Shown: piece after piece, positions 1 through 8,390 of the stretch | Layout: the number at the start of each line of letters is the position of its first letter | Numbering within the stretch: position 1 is the stretch's first letter | Origin: Paraplanobispora takensis | GTDB taxonomy: Bacteria > Actinomycetota > Actinomycetes > Streptosporangiales > Streptosporangiaceae | Reading direction: 5' to 3' | Length of the DNA: 64,000 bases | Assembly: GCF_016863195.1 (NCBI RefSeq) | Contig: NZ_BOOK01000030.1 | Location: forward strand, 1 to 64,000 | Program-made: the position numbers and the translations under genes | Notes under the pieces: generated by a model | What the model was told of the DNA's origin: nothing | The model's input: the letters and a program-made list of their open reading frames with translations, nothing else | Database searches by the model: none

Positions 1-179
1 GGCCCTTGTCGAACCATCCGTCGGGATCAGAGGAGGTCCCGTGTCGCCGGCGTCGCCGCCGCTTCAACGGGCCTGTGAACAATACGAACCTGCGCGCACC
101 CCGTCAAATCAATTACGCGGCCCACCACCCCCGCGAAAACCCTTTGCGCCGGGCGTGCGCCGGAGCACACGCTTGTTCG

Positions 180-899
180 GTGTCGATTCTCGAGGCCGTC
201 GATCTGAAGAAGACATTCGCTAACGTCACCGCCGTCGACGGGGTCAGCCTCGACGTCGGCACCGGTGAGATCATCGGGCTGCTCGGACCGAACGGAGCGG
301 GCAAGTCCACCACCCTGCACATGCTCCTGGGACTCATCACACCGGACTCCGGAAGCATCCGCATGTTCGGCATGGAGCTGGCCGGCCACCGCGTCGAGGC
401 CCTCAGCCGAATCAACTTCGCCGCGAGCTACGTGGACCTCCCCGGCGTCCTGCACGTCCGCGAGGTCCTGGACGTCTTCGCCCGCCTGTACGGCGTGCGC
501 GATCCGAAGTCACGCGTCGGGGAGCTGATCGAGCTGCTGGACCTCGGCCCGCTGCGCAAGCGCAAGGTGATGGAGCTCTCCTCCGGTCAGCGCACCCGCG
601 TGCAGCTGGCCAAGGCGCTGGTCAACGAGCCGAGCCTGCTCATCCTCGACGAGCCCACCGCCAACCTCGACCCGGACGCCGGTGACCGGATCCGCAGCCT
701 CCTGGTCCGCCTGGCCAGGGAGAACGGCCGGGCGATGCTGATCACCTCGCACAACATGCAGGAGGTGGAGCGCATGTGCGACCGCATCCACTTCATGTCC
801 TCCGGGCGCATCGTCGCCAGCGGCAGCGCCGCCGAGCTCGCCGGCGTCTACGGCGCCGAGAGTCTGGAGGAGGTCTTCCTCAAGGTGGCCCGATCATGA
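180..899 (+). CDS. ABC transporter ATP-binding protein
   Basis: This is the cytoplasmic ATPase of an ABC-2 type exporter and powers the permease encoded directly downstream. The 239-residue protein has a Walker A GPNGAGKST (about residues 38-46), the signature LSSGQ, a Walker B LLILDEPTANLD and a switch histidine in ITSHN, all in order. The GTG at 180 is chosen because family members begin just before a strand like SILEAVDLKK; the frame stays open upstream to base 6 but encodes an arginine-rich stretch unlike the family. No good ribosome binding site precedes GTG 180, so the start is the weak point. The substrate cannot be told from sequence. A TetR gene lies just past the pair. Confidence 0.9.
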   Translation: MSILEAVDLKKTFANVTAVDGVSLDVGTGEIIGLLGPNGAGKSTTLHMLLGLITPDSGSIRMFGMELAGHRVEALSRINFAASYVDLPGVLHVREVLDVFARLYGVRDPKSRVGELIELLDLGPLRKRKVMELSSGQRTRVQLAKALVNEPSLLILDEPTANLDPDAGDRIRSLLVRLARENGRAMLITSHNMQEVERMCDRIHFMSSGRIVASGSAAELAGVYGAESLEEVFLKVARS

Positions 900-1735
900 C
901 CGAGAGCGCGCCCATCGTGACCGTCACCCATCCCCCGCTCGGTTTCGCCGCCCGCAGGGCGCGCATCGGCGGCGTCGTCATGCGGGACTTCGCCGCCCTG
1001 CGCCGCAGCCCGATCCGGATGTTCGAGATCGTGTTCTGGCCCACGGTCGAGCTGATGGTCTGGGGGTTCGTGACCCTGTTCCTGCAGTCGCAGCAGGTCC
1101 CGTTCGTGGCGGCCTTCCTGCTCGGCGCCGTACTGCTCTGGCAGGTGCTGCAGAAGGCCAGCAACGAGATCTCGATCGCGTTCCTGGAGGACATCTGGAG
1201 CAGGAACCTGCTCAACGTCCAGGTGAGCCCGCTGTCCACCGTCGAGTACGTGATCGGCCTGATCGTGTTCTCCTTCGGCAAGGTGGTCTTCGCCATCGCG
1301 GTCATGGCGGGCCTGGCGCTGGCCTTCTACGGGTTCGGCATCACCAGCTTCGGTGTGGCCCTGCTTCCGTTCATGGCGCTGCTGCTGGTGATGGGCTGGT
1401 CGCTGGGGCTCGTGGGCATCTCGGCGGTCCTGCGCTTCGGCGAGAACGCGCAGGTGATCGCGTGGTCGCTGGTCTTCGTCGTACAGCCGCTGGCCGGGAT
1501 CTTCTACCCGGTGGAGGTGCTGCCCGCCCCGCTCCAGACGATCGCCTCGTTCATACCGGCCACCCACGTGTTCACCGGCATGCGGACCGTGCTGAACGGC
1601 GGCGCCGTACCGTGGGACAGCCTGGCGTGGGCCGCGGCGCTGGACGTCGTCTACCTGGCGGCGACGCTGGGCCTGTTCGGATGGGCGCTGCGGTACGCCC
1701 GGGCGCACGGCAAGCTCTCCCGCTTCGGGGAGTGA
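896..1735 (+). CDS. ABC-2 type transporter permease
   Basis: This is the membrane subunit of the exporter, partner of the ATPase upstream, which it overlaps by four bases (ATGA), so translation is probably coupled. It has 279 residues with about six hydrophobic segments typical of the ABC-2 membrane family: a cytoplasmic N-terminus ending in an amphipathic stretch (RRSPIRMFEIVFWP), then the membrane core, including the conserved run around VQPLAGIFYPVEVLP before the last loop. Drug or polysaccharide export are both possible. The gene ends 27 bases before the end of a convergent TetR gene. Confidence 0.88.
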   Translation: MTESAPIVTVTHPPLGFAARRARIGGVVMRDFAALRRSPIRMFEIVFWPTVELMVWGFVTLFLQSQQVPFVAAFLLGAVLLWQVLQKASNEISIAFLEDIWSRNLLNVQVSPLSTVEYVIGLIVFSFGKVVFAIAVMAGLALAFYGFGITSFGVALLPFMALLLVMGWSLGLVGISAVLRFGENAQVIAWSLVFVVQPLAGIFYPVEVLPAPLQTIASFIPATHVFTGMRTVLNGGAVPWDSLAWAAALDVVYLAATLGLFGWALRYARAHGKLSRFGE

Positions 1736-1762
1736 CGGAGAAGACCACACGAGGGCCGCGCG

Positions 1763-2347
1763 TCAGCGCGGCACGGTGGCCGACATCGCCGCCACGATCA
1801 CACTGACCAGGCCCTCGACCACCTCGGTACGGTCGACCTCGGGATGCTCCAGCCACCAGTCTCCGGTGGCCTGGACCATCCCGACGAAGGCGTGCCCGAG
1901 CACTTGTGCGCGGACCGGGTCGATGCCCTCCGCCGTGGCGGCGATCACCTCGCCGAGCTCCTCCCCCAGGCCGCGGACGATCGCGGCCATCTGGGAGTGG
2001 GTCCGGCTGTCCTCCGCTCCCGCCCGGTGGAACAGGAACCGGTACAGGTTGAGGTTGGAGCCGATCATGTCGAGGTAGGCGGTGATCGTCGATCGGGCCC
2101 GGCCGCGCAGGTCGGCGTCGGCCTTGTCGAACTGCTCGCGCAGCAGGCCGATCACGACGTTGACGTGCCGGTTCGCCAGTGCCTGGTAGAGCCCGCTCTT
2201 GTCGCCGAAGTGCCGGTAGAGGATGGGCTTGGTGATCCCGGCCTCGGCCGCGATCGCGGCCATGGACGCCTGCGGCCCCTCCCTCCTGATCACCCGGTCC
2301 GCGGCGTCCAGGAGGGCCCGGCGGCGATCCGGATCGCGTCCGCTCAC
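1763..2347 (-). CDS. TetR family transcriptional regulator
   Basis: This is a 194-residue DNA-binding repressor of the TetR type. The N-terminal helix-turn-helix is clear (RRALLDAADRVI, then IAAEAGITKPILYRHFGDKSGLY). The variable ligand-binding C-terminal half gives no clue to the effector. The start is GTG 2347, preceded by a good ribosome binding site (GAGAGGG, six bases away); the frame is open back to 2476, but the extra residues are not family-like. It converges on the ABC transporter genes and is divergent from the kinase gene at 2553, so either could be its target. A tandem palindrome lies 17-39 bases upstream of its start. Confidence 0.85.
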   Translation of the reverse strand: MSGRDPDRRRALLDAADRVIRREGPQASMAAIAAEAGITKPILYRHFGDKSGLYQALANRHVNVVIGLLREQFDKADADLRGRARSTITAYLDMIGSNLNLYRFLFHRAGAEDSRTHSQMAAIVRGLGEELGEVIAATAEGIDPVRAQVLGHAFVGMVQATGDWWLEHPEVDRTEVVEGLVSVIVAAMSATVPR

Positions 2348-2363
2348 GGCTTTCCCTCTCTCG

Positions 2364-2386
2364 AGGAGATCTCGCAGGAGATCTCG
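2364..2386. promoter_or_regulatory. Tandem palindromic repeat, possible TetR operator
   Basis: Two copies of AGGAGATCTCG (2364-2374 and 2376-2386) lie 12 bases apart. Each contains the perfect palindrome GAGATCTC. They sit just upstream of the tetR start, where an autoregulatory operator is often found. That function is inferred only from symmetry and position. Confidence 0.4.
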
Positions 2387-2552
2387 GGGGACGACGGCGT
2401 TCTTCCCCTCTTGGTCTTTCCCGGAGGGATTGATCCTTTCCGGAGGAAACAGCATAGGCGTGAAGCTGATCCACAACCCGTCGGAACCAGGCGTTCAAGT
2501 GGGATGAAAGCGAGTTTCCGGTAATCTTTCCGATCTCTCCAGGAGGTGGCAG

Positions 2553-4316
2553 GTGACCGGAACAGGTGCCGTGGCGGTGCCGGGTTACGAGGTGGCCGGC
2601 GTCCTCGGTCAGGGCGGTTTCGGAATCGTCTACCGGGCCCGGCAGCTGGCCGTGGACCGGGAGGTGGCACTCAAGATCGACAACCGGGTGCTCGTCTCCG
2701 AGCGCGACCGGCGCCGCTTCATGCGCGAGGTCACCTCGGCCGGGGCGCTGTCCGGCCACCCGCACGTCGCCCACGTCTACGACGCCGGGGTGCTGCCCGA
2801 CGGCAGGCCGTACATGGTGCTGGAGCTGTGCCCGGGCGGCTCCCTGCTGGACAGGATCCGCGCCGAGGGGCGGCTGGCCCCCGCCGAGGTCGCCGACATC
2901 GGCATCCGGATCGGGGACGCCCTGGCGGCCGCGCACGCCGCCGGGGTGCTGCACCGCGACATCAAGCCCGCCAACATCCTGGTCAACCGCTACGGCAACG
3001 TGGTGCTGTCGGACTTCGGGCTGGCCACGATGCCGTCGGCGGGCGGCGAGGTGTCGGTGACCCGCGAGTCGCTCACCCCCGCCTACGCGCCGCCCGAGGC
3101 GTTCGAGCTGGTGGAGCCCAACGCCCTGGGGGATGTCTACTCCCTGGCCGCCACGCTGTACGCGCTGCTGTCGGGCCGCCCGCCGCGCTTCCCGGAGAGC
3201 GGCGTGGTCAACATCGCGGTCATCATGGCCCTGCACCGGCAGCCGATCCCGGAGCTCCCGGGCGTGCCCCCGGAGCTGACCGAGGTGCTCCGTCAGGCCC
3301 TGGCCACCGATCCGGCCCGCCGTACCCCGTCGGTGGCCGCGCTGCGCGACGCCCTCACCGACCTGCACATGGAGCGTCACGCCTCCGCCTCCCGGCCGCT
3401 CCCCCGCCCGTCCGGCTCCGTGCAGGCGCACCCGTCACTGCCCGGCCTCGGAGGCCCAGCGCAGGGGCACCCGTCGCTGCCGGGTCTCGGAGGTCCCGCG
3501 CCGGCGCACCGGCCGGGTGCCGCGCAGGCCCACCGGCCCGGCCCGGCGGTCCCGCATCCGGCCACCGCGCCCCCGCCGTACGGCGTGCAGACGGGGCAGC
3601 CGGGAGCCGGGCCGTACGGCGGGCCGGGCGGGGGCGTGGAGCAGATGCGCGCGCACATGACCTCGCCGGGGGTCCGCGCCGCCGCCAGCACCCAGACGCC
3701 CGCGACGGTCCCGGCGGCTCCCGGCGGTCCGAGCACGAAGGTGTTCGTCGCCGTGGTGGCGGCGTTCGTGATCCTGCTGCTGGCCGGAGCCGGGCTGATG
3801 TACCTGGAGGAGAAGCGCGACTCCGGCCCCGGGACCACGCAGTCCGGCCCCGAGGCGCAGAACGGGACCGAGCAGGACACCTCGGACACACCGGATCTCG
3901 CCAAACCCGAGACGGTCACCTCGGCCTGCCCGGCGGCGGCGGTCTCCGGGGCGGGCGCCGCGTGCGTGGCGGAGGCCGAGTGCTGGGGCGGGCGGGTCGC
4001 CGACGCGGGCGCCGGATCACTCGGCTGCGAGGAGAAGCACGCCTGGGAGACCTACGCGATCGCCACGTTGCCCGCCGACGTCCGGACCTACGACCAGCAG
4101 ACCGTGGCCCGGCACCCGATCGTCAGGCAGGTGTGCTCAGCGCGGATCATGCTCGCCTCCCGGACCGGCGACGCCCGCGCGATCCCGGCCGGGAAGTGGC
4201 GCTCGACGGTGCTGCCGCCCTCGAAGGCGCAGTTCGACGGGGGCGACCGCACCTACCGCTGCCTCGGCGGGGTCGCCGGGTCCGAAGAAGCCGGCAGCGT
4301 TTTCCGCCCATACTGA
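2553..4316 (+). CDS. Transmembrane serine/threonine protein kinase
   Basis: This is a Hanks-type protein kinase of 587 residues. Visible motifs are the glycine loop GQGGFG (19-24), catalytic lysine in VALK (K41), HRDIKPAN (134-141) and DFG (154-156), so it should be active. A Pro/Gly-rich linker follows the kinase domain (about 275-390). One membrane helix (about 397-417) then leads to an extracellular C-terminal domain with several cysteines, likely a disulfide-linked sensor or septum-formation-like domain. Start GTG 2553 has a strong AGGAGG site eight bases upstream. The kinase probably senses the cell envelope; no PASTA repeats are present. It is followed after 51 bases by gnd. Confidence 0.93.
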   Translation: MTGTGAVAVPGYEVAGVLGQGGFGIVYRARQLAVDREVALKIDNRVLVSERDRRRFMREVTSAGALSGHPHVAHVYDAGVLPDGRPYMVLELCPGGSLLDRIRAEGRLAPAEVADIGIRIGDALAAAHAAGVLHRDIKPANILVNRYGNVVLSDFGLATMPSAGGEVSVTRESLTPAYAPPEAFELVEPNALGDVYSLAATLYALLSGRPPRFPESGVVNIAVIMALHRQPIPELPGVPPELTEVLRQALATDPARRTPSVAALRDALTDLHMERHASASRPLPRPSGSVQAHPSLPGLGGPAQGHPSLPGLGGPAPAHRPGAAQAHRPGPAVPHPATAPPPYGVQTGQPGAGPYGGPGGGVEQMRAHMTSPGVRAAASTQTPATVPAAPGGPSTKVFVAVVAAFVILLLAGAGLMYLEEKRDSGPGTTQSGPEAQNGTEQDTSDTPDLAKPETVTSACPAAAVSGAGAACVAEAECWGGRVADAGAGSLGCEEKHAWETYAIATLPADVRTYDQQTVARHPIVRQVCSARIMLASRTGDARAIPAGKWRSTVLPPSKAQFDGGDRTYRCLGGVAGSEEAGSVFRPY

Positions 4317-4367
4317 TCCGTAGCCGGACACACCCTGGCATCGTGGCCGTGAAGGGAGTGACCCACG

Positions 4368-5813
4368 ATGACTCAGGCTCGTATAGGCGTGACCGGCCTC
4401 GCGGTGATGGGGGCGAACCTCGCCAGGAACCTGGCCAGGCACGGGCACGTGGTGGCCGTGCACAACAGGTCGCAGTACCGCACGAAGGCCCTGGTCGAGG
4501 AGTTCGGCCACGAGGGGGAGTTCGTCCCGTGTGAGACGCCGCAGGAGCTGGTCGCGGCGCTGGAGCGTCCCCGGCGCATCCTCGTCATGGTCAAGGCGGG
4601 CGCGCCGACCGACGCGGTGATCGAGGAGTTCGCCCCGCTGCTGGAGCCGGGTGACATGCTCGTCGACGGCGGCAACGCGCACTTCCTCGACACCCGCCGC
4701 CGGGAGGCGGCGATGCGCGAGCGCGGGATCCACTTCGTCGGGGCCGGGGTGTCCGGCGGCGAGGAGGGGGCGCTGCTCGGGCCGAGCATCATGCCGGGCG
4801 GGTCCGCGGAGTCCTACGCGGCGCTCGGCCCGCTGCTGGAGGACATCGCCGCGAAGGTCGGCGGGGTGCCGTGCTGCACGCACATCGGCCCCGACGGCGC
4901 CGGGCACTTCGTGAAGATGGTGCACAACGGCATCGAGTACGCCGACATGCAGCTCATCGCCGAGGCCTACGACCTGCTCCGGCAGGGCCTGGACCTGTCC
5001 CCGGCCGAGCTGGCCGACGTCTTCGCCGAGTGGAACCGGGGCGAGCTGTCGTCCTATCTGATCGAGATCACCGCCGAGGTGCTCCGGCAGGTCGACGCCT
5101 CGACCGGCAAGCCGTTCGTGGACGTCGTCGCCGACCGGGCCGAGCAGAAGGGCACCGGCCGCTGGACGGTGCAGATCGCGCTGGACCTCGGGGTCCCGGT
5201 GAGCGGCATCGCCGAGGCGGTGTTCGCCCGCGCGACCTCCGGTGCCGTGGAGCTGCGTCAGGCGGCGCGCGGCCTGCCCGGCCCCACTCCCCGCACGGCG
5301 GGGCCCGCGCGCGAGGCCCAGGCCGGCACGGACTTCGTGGAGGACGTACGGCAGGCGCTGTACGCCTCGAAGATCGTCGCCTACGCCCAGGGCTTCGACC
5401 AGATCCGCGCAGGCAGCGCCGAGTACGGCTGGAACGTGGACCCGGGCGCGCTGGCCACCATCTGGCGGGGCGGCTGCATCATCCGGGCCGTCTTCCTCGA
5501 CCGCATCCGCGAGGCCTACGAGGCGGCGCGGACGCCCGCGACCCTGCTGGTCGCGCCGTACTTCACCGACGCCCTGGCCGTGGCGCAGGACGCGTGGCGG
5601 CGGGTGGTGGCCCGGGCCGTGGAGCTGGGCATCCCGGCACCGGGCTTCTCCAGCGCGCTGGCCTACTACGACGCGCTGCGCGCCGAGCGGCTGCCGGCCG
5701 CGCTGATCCAGGGCCAGCGGGACTTCTTCGGCGCCCACACCTACCGGCGCATCGACCGCGAGGGGGTCTTCCACGTCTTCTGGTCCGGTGACCGCATGGA
5801 GATCGAGGGCTGA
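4368..5813 (+). CDS. gnd: 6-phosphogluconate dehydrogenase, decarboxylating
   Basis: This enzyme oxidatively decarboxylates 6-phosphogluconate to ribulose 5-phosphate with NADP in the pentose phosphate pathway. The 481-residue protein has the standard length. It begins with the Rossmann motif GVTGLAVMGANLA, carries the cofactor-adjacent NRS, the substrate motif SGGEEGAL and the catalytic KMVHNGIEY, and keeps the all-helical C-terminal half (IWRGGCIIRA) with C-terminal arm. Start ATG follows a GAAGGGAG site. It is separated from the upstream kinase by 51 bases and ends at a strong hairpin, so it may be expressed alone or with the kinase. Confidence 0.96.
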   Translation: MTQARIGVTGLAVMGANLARNLARHGHVVAVHNRSQYRTKALVEEFGHEGEFVPCETPQELVAALERPRRILVMVKAGAPTDAVIEEFAPLLEPGDMLVDGGNAHFLDTRRREAAMRERGIHFVGAGVSGGEEGALLGPSIMPGGSAESYAALGPLLEDIAAKVGGVPCCTHIGPDGAGHFVKMVHNGIEYADMQLIAEAYDLLRQGLDLSPAELADVFAEWNRGELSSYLIEITAEVLRQVDASTGKPFVDVVADRAEQKGTGRWTVQIALDLGVPVSGIAEAVFARATSGAVELRQAARGLPGPTPRTAGPAREAQAGTDFVEDVRQALYASKIVAYAQGFDQIRAGSAEYGWNVDPGALATIWRGGCIIRAVFLDRIREAYEAARTPATLLVAPYFTDALAVAQDAWRRVVARAVELGIPAPGFSSALAYYDALRAERLPAALIQGQRDFFGAHTYRRIDREGVFHVFWSGDRMEIEG

Positions 5814-5823
5814 ACCCCGGTGA

Positions 5824-5864
5824 GCGGCCCGGTGACCCCCGGCCGGGGCCGGTCACCGGGCCGC
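5824..5864. terminator. Strong bidirectional hairpin after gnd
   Basis: A perfect 14-bp inverted repeat (5824-5837 with 5851-5864, beginning GCGGCCCGG) encloses a GC-rich 13-base loop. It lies between the convergent ends of gnd and the next minus-strand gene, a typical place for a shared terminator. There is no T-run, as is common in high-GC actinobacteria. Confidence 0.7.
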
Positions 5865-5868
5865 ACCG

Positions 5869-6936
5869 TCAGGACCGCTCCCCCGGCCGGTCCACGATGG
5901 CCGAGGCCGTCTCCGCGGAGCTGTAGACGCTGCCCGAGGGGAAGACCAGCTCCGAGCCGATCCGCTCGTCGCGCAGCCACACCCTGGAGGACCCGAGGCA
6001 GCGGAAGGTCTCCGGCTGCAGGACGAGATACTCCCGCATCAGGGGCTGCCCCGCGGGCGTGTGGAAGACGCCGATGCCCGGCCGGCCCACCGCGTCCCTG
6101 ACGTCGAGCGCCACCCCGACCCCGGGGATCCGCGCCATGGCGCGGTAGATCGCCGCCTCCAGCTTCGGCGGCATGGCGGCCGCCTGCCCCAGATAGGCCG
6201 CCTGCTCCAGATAGAGCGAGAGCACCCGGAAAGCCCGCACGTCGGGGTCCTCGGTCAGGTGCGCCTCCTCGGCCGGCAGGTCGATCCAGTGCCGGTCCCC
6301 GCGGACATGCGCGAGGAGCTTGTCCGGGTCCCGGGGCAGCTTGCGGAGTTTTCCGGCGTACGCCTCGGGTGAGAGGTCGTCGTCGCCGGGATCCGGCGGG
6401 ACGTCGGTGACCTCGAACCGTCCCATGGGGTCATACCCGGCCCTCTGGCGGCCGTCGTAGCGGGTCCACTCCTCGAACACCCGCGGTTCGGAGTCCTGCC
6501 CGGGCTGCCGGACGACGTACTTGCGGTACAGCCACTGGTCCGGGCGCGGTTCCGAGGCCGTCGACCGGGACCCGGCGACGAGGGCCGCCTGTTCGAGCAC
6601 CACGGCCTTGTCGGCGTACCGCACGGCCTGCGGAGGGCCGCCGTGCGCCGTTCCCCCCTCCCCGCCGGACCGTCCGCCCGCCTGTGCGACCACCAGCGCG
6701 ACGGCCGTCACGAGGGCGAGGGCCCCGGCGAGCACGACCCCGGCCCGGCCGATGGACCGGCGCCGCATGACTGCGCCCCGGCCGCCGGACCGGCGCCACG
6801 CCCGCCGTGCCCGCCCCCGCCCGGCCGACACGGCGGCGGCCTCCGTCAGCAGGCGGTCCCGGGCGGGCCGCAGCCGGTCGGCCTCCGCCCGCGGCGCCTC
6901 CGCGCGCATCCCGCGCAGCGTCTCCAGGTCATCCAT
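5869..6936 (-). CDS. CU044_5270-type membrane protein, likely sigma-factor partner
   Basis: This is a 355-residue membrane protein of the actinobacterial type called CU044_5270. The N-terminal 60 residues are charged and cytoplasmic (MDDLETLRGMRAEAP), then a single hydrophobic helix (VVLAGALALVTAVALVVA, about 67-84) leads to an extracytoplasmic domain. The gene starts eight bases inside the end of the ECF sigma gene upstream, so the two are translationally coupled. Such pairs usually act as sigma factor and membrane regulator, and an anti-sigma role is plausible, although no zinc-binding anti-sigma motif is visible. The specific signal is unknown. Confidence 0.75.
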   Translation of the reverse strand: MDDLETLRGMRAEAPRAEADRLRPARDRLLTEAAAVSAGRGRARRAWRRSGGRGAVMRRRSIGRAGVVLAGALALVTAVALVVAQAGGRSGGEGGTAHGGPPQAVRYADKAVVLEQAALVAGSRSTASEPRPDQWLYRKYVVRQPGQDSEPRVFEEWTRYDGRQRAGYDPMGRFEVTDVPPDPGDDDLSPEAYAGKLRKLPRDPDKLLAHVRGDRHWIDLPAEEAHLTEDPDVRAFRVLSLYLEQAAYLGQAAAMPPKLEAAIYRAMARIPGVGVALDVRDAVGRPGIGVFHTPAGQPLMREYLVLQPETFRCLGSSRVWLRDERIGSELVFPSGSVYSSAETASAIVDRPGERS

Positions 6937-7540
6937 GGCGCGTCCCCTCCTCGACAGCCGTGGGATCGACGCCGCCGAGCGCGGCGCGGGTCCTCTTCCT
7001 GGCCCGGTGCAGCCGTGAGCGCACCGTGCCGACGGGGATGTCCAGCGCGTCGGCGACCTCCTCGTAGCTCAGGTCGGCCCACGCGACCAGCAGCAGCACG
7101 TCCCTGTCCCCCACCGACAGGGACGCCAGCGCCCCGGCCAGCTCCCGCTGGGCGGCCGAGGCCGTCACCTCGGCCTCCACCCGGTCGGCGTAGCTCTCGG
7201 CCACCTCGTCGGCGCCGGTCCTGGCCAGCGCCCGGTAGGAGCGGACCTCCGTGCGGCGGTGCTTTCCGATCAGGTTGGCGGCGATGCCGTACAGCCAGGG
7301 GCGGGCGTCCGGCCGGGTCGTGTCGTAGCGGTCGCGCCGCCGGAACGCGGCCAGGAAGGTGTCGGACACGATGTCGTCGGCCAGGGAGTCGCCCAGCCGC
7401 CGGGTGACGTACCGGTGGAGTTCCGGCGCGTGCCGGTCGAACAGCAGCGCGAAGGCGTCCGGTTCGTCGAGGGAACGCCGGATCACCTCGGCGTCGTCGG
7501 CGCCGTGGGCCGCACCCGGGCGGTCTGCGTGCGCGATCAA
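6929..7540 (-). CDS. ECF-type RNA polymerase sigma factor
   Basis: This is an alternative sigma-70 family factor of 203 residues. Region 2 is visible (DAFALLFDRHAPELHRYVTRRL, then DDIVSDTFLAAFRRRDRYD and RPWLYGIAANLI), and so is region 4 with its helix-turn-helix (LSYEEVADALDIPVGTVRSRLHRARKR). It heads a two-gene operon with the membrane protein at 5869-6936, overlapping it by eight bases. Promoter specificity cannot be read here. Start ATG 7540 is the first in-frame start and gives a family-like N-terminus. Confidence 0.9.
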   Translation of the reverse strand: MIAHADRPGAAHGADDAEVIRRSLDEPDAFALLFDRHAPELHRYVTRRLGDSLADDIVSDTFLAAFRRRDRYDTTRPDARPWLYGIAANLIGKHRRTEVRSYRALARTGADEVAESYADRVEAEVTASAAQRELAGALASLSVGDRDVLLLVAWADLSYEEVADALDIPVGTVRSRLHRARKRTRAALGGVDPTAVEEGTRHG

Positions 7541-7679
7541 TCGGGCTCCGATCGTCCGGCCCCGGATCGGCCGGGGTCCGCGGTGTCATCACCCTCTCTC
7601 ACCCGGTGCCCCGCTTCGAGTTCACGGTCCCCGCCTCCCTGCGCGCCTTCGCCCCGGTGGCGTTCGGCAGGATGGCAGG

Positions 7680-8306
7680 GTGCGCATACGTCCGATTTCC
7701 CCGTCGGCGCTGGTCGAGGAGATCACCGATCTGGTCATCGCGAGGCCCAGGGACTCCTGGACGCGGGTGGCGGTCGACGGCGCGCCCGCCGCCGTGCCGG
7801 GCGACCTCGCCGACGCCCTGGTCGAGCCGCTGCGGATGAGCGGCCGGGAGGTGCTGCGGGTCTCCGCGGCCGACTTCCTGCGCCCGGCGTCGCTGCGGTT
7901 CGAGTACGGCAGGACCGACCCCGACGCCTTCTACACCGACTGGCTGGACGTCGGCGGGCTGGACCGCGAGGTCCTGGGACCGCTGGAGCCCGGCGGCCCG
8001 GGCAAGGTGCTGCCCTCGCTCTGGGACACCACGATCGACCGGGCCACCCGCGCGCCGTACGTCACCATGCCCCCGGGCGGGGTGCTGCTGCTGGACGGCG
8101 CGCTGCTGCTGGGCCGCCGGCTGCCGTTCGACCTGACGGTCCACCTGTGGCTGTCCCCGGCAGCGCTGGCCCGCAGGACCCCGCCGGAGCTGCACTGGAC
8201 GCTGCCCGCCTACGAGCGCTACGAGCAGGAGGCCGAGCCCGCGGAGAGCGCCGACGTCGTCGTCCGGATGGACGACCCGAGGCATCCGGCGCTCGTGGTC
8301 CGGTGA
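7680..8306 (+). CDS. Uridine kinase-like protein with degenerate P-loop
   Basis: The 208-residue protein follows the architecture of actinobacterial uridine kinase-like proteins: an N-terminal strand (TRVAVDG), a middle section with FEYGRTDPDAFYTDWLD, and a late DGALLL strand and YERYEQE helix. The site where the nucleotide-binding loop should be reads VDGAPAAVPGD, with no GK[S/T] (residues 32-42). The usual Gly-Lys-Thr positions are Val-Pro-Gly. The protein therefore probably does not bind ATP in the normal way and may be a regulatory or dead paralogue. Start GTG 7680 follows GGCAGG. The product name rests on overall pattern, not on catalytic residues. Confidence 0.65.
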   Translation: MRIRPISPSALVEEITDLVIARPRDSWTRVAVDGAPAAVPGDLADALVEPLRMSGREVLRVSAADFLRPASLRFEYGRTDPDAFYTDWLDVGGLDREVLGPLEPGGPGKVLPSLWDTTIDRATRAPYVTMPPGGVLLLDGALLLGRRLPFDLTVHLWLSPAALARRTPPELHWTLPAYERYEQEAEPAESADVVVRMDDPRHPALVVR

Positions 8307-8341
8307 TCTCTGCCGGGCGGCCGGGGTGCGGGAAGCACAAT

Positions 8342-8358
8342 ATGTGTAGAGTGCACAT
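8342..8358. promoter_or_regulatory. Inverted repeat upstream of MFS gene
   Basis: ATGTG (8342-8346) and CACAT (8354-8358) form an inverted repeat with a 7-base spacer, 33 bases before the GTG of the MFS transporter gene. It may be an operator or overlap the promoter. No dedicated regulator gene is adjacent. Confidence 0.35.
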
Positions 8359-8390
8359 CGCTTCCGATCTCCGGCGAGAAGGGCATCCAC

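Noticed and set aside
41-223. 60-residue frame with a strong AGAGGAGG site before the ABC gene
   Set aside because: The peptide is Pro/Arg-rich with no family features and overlaps the ABC ATPase start. It could be a leader peptide, but nothing in the sequence separates this from chance.
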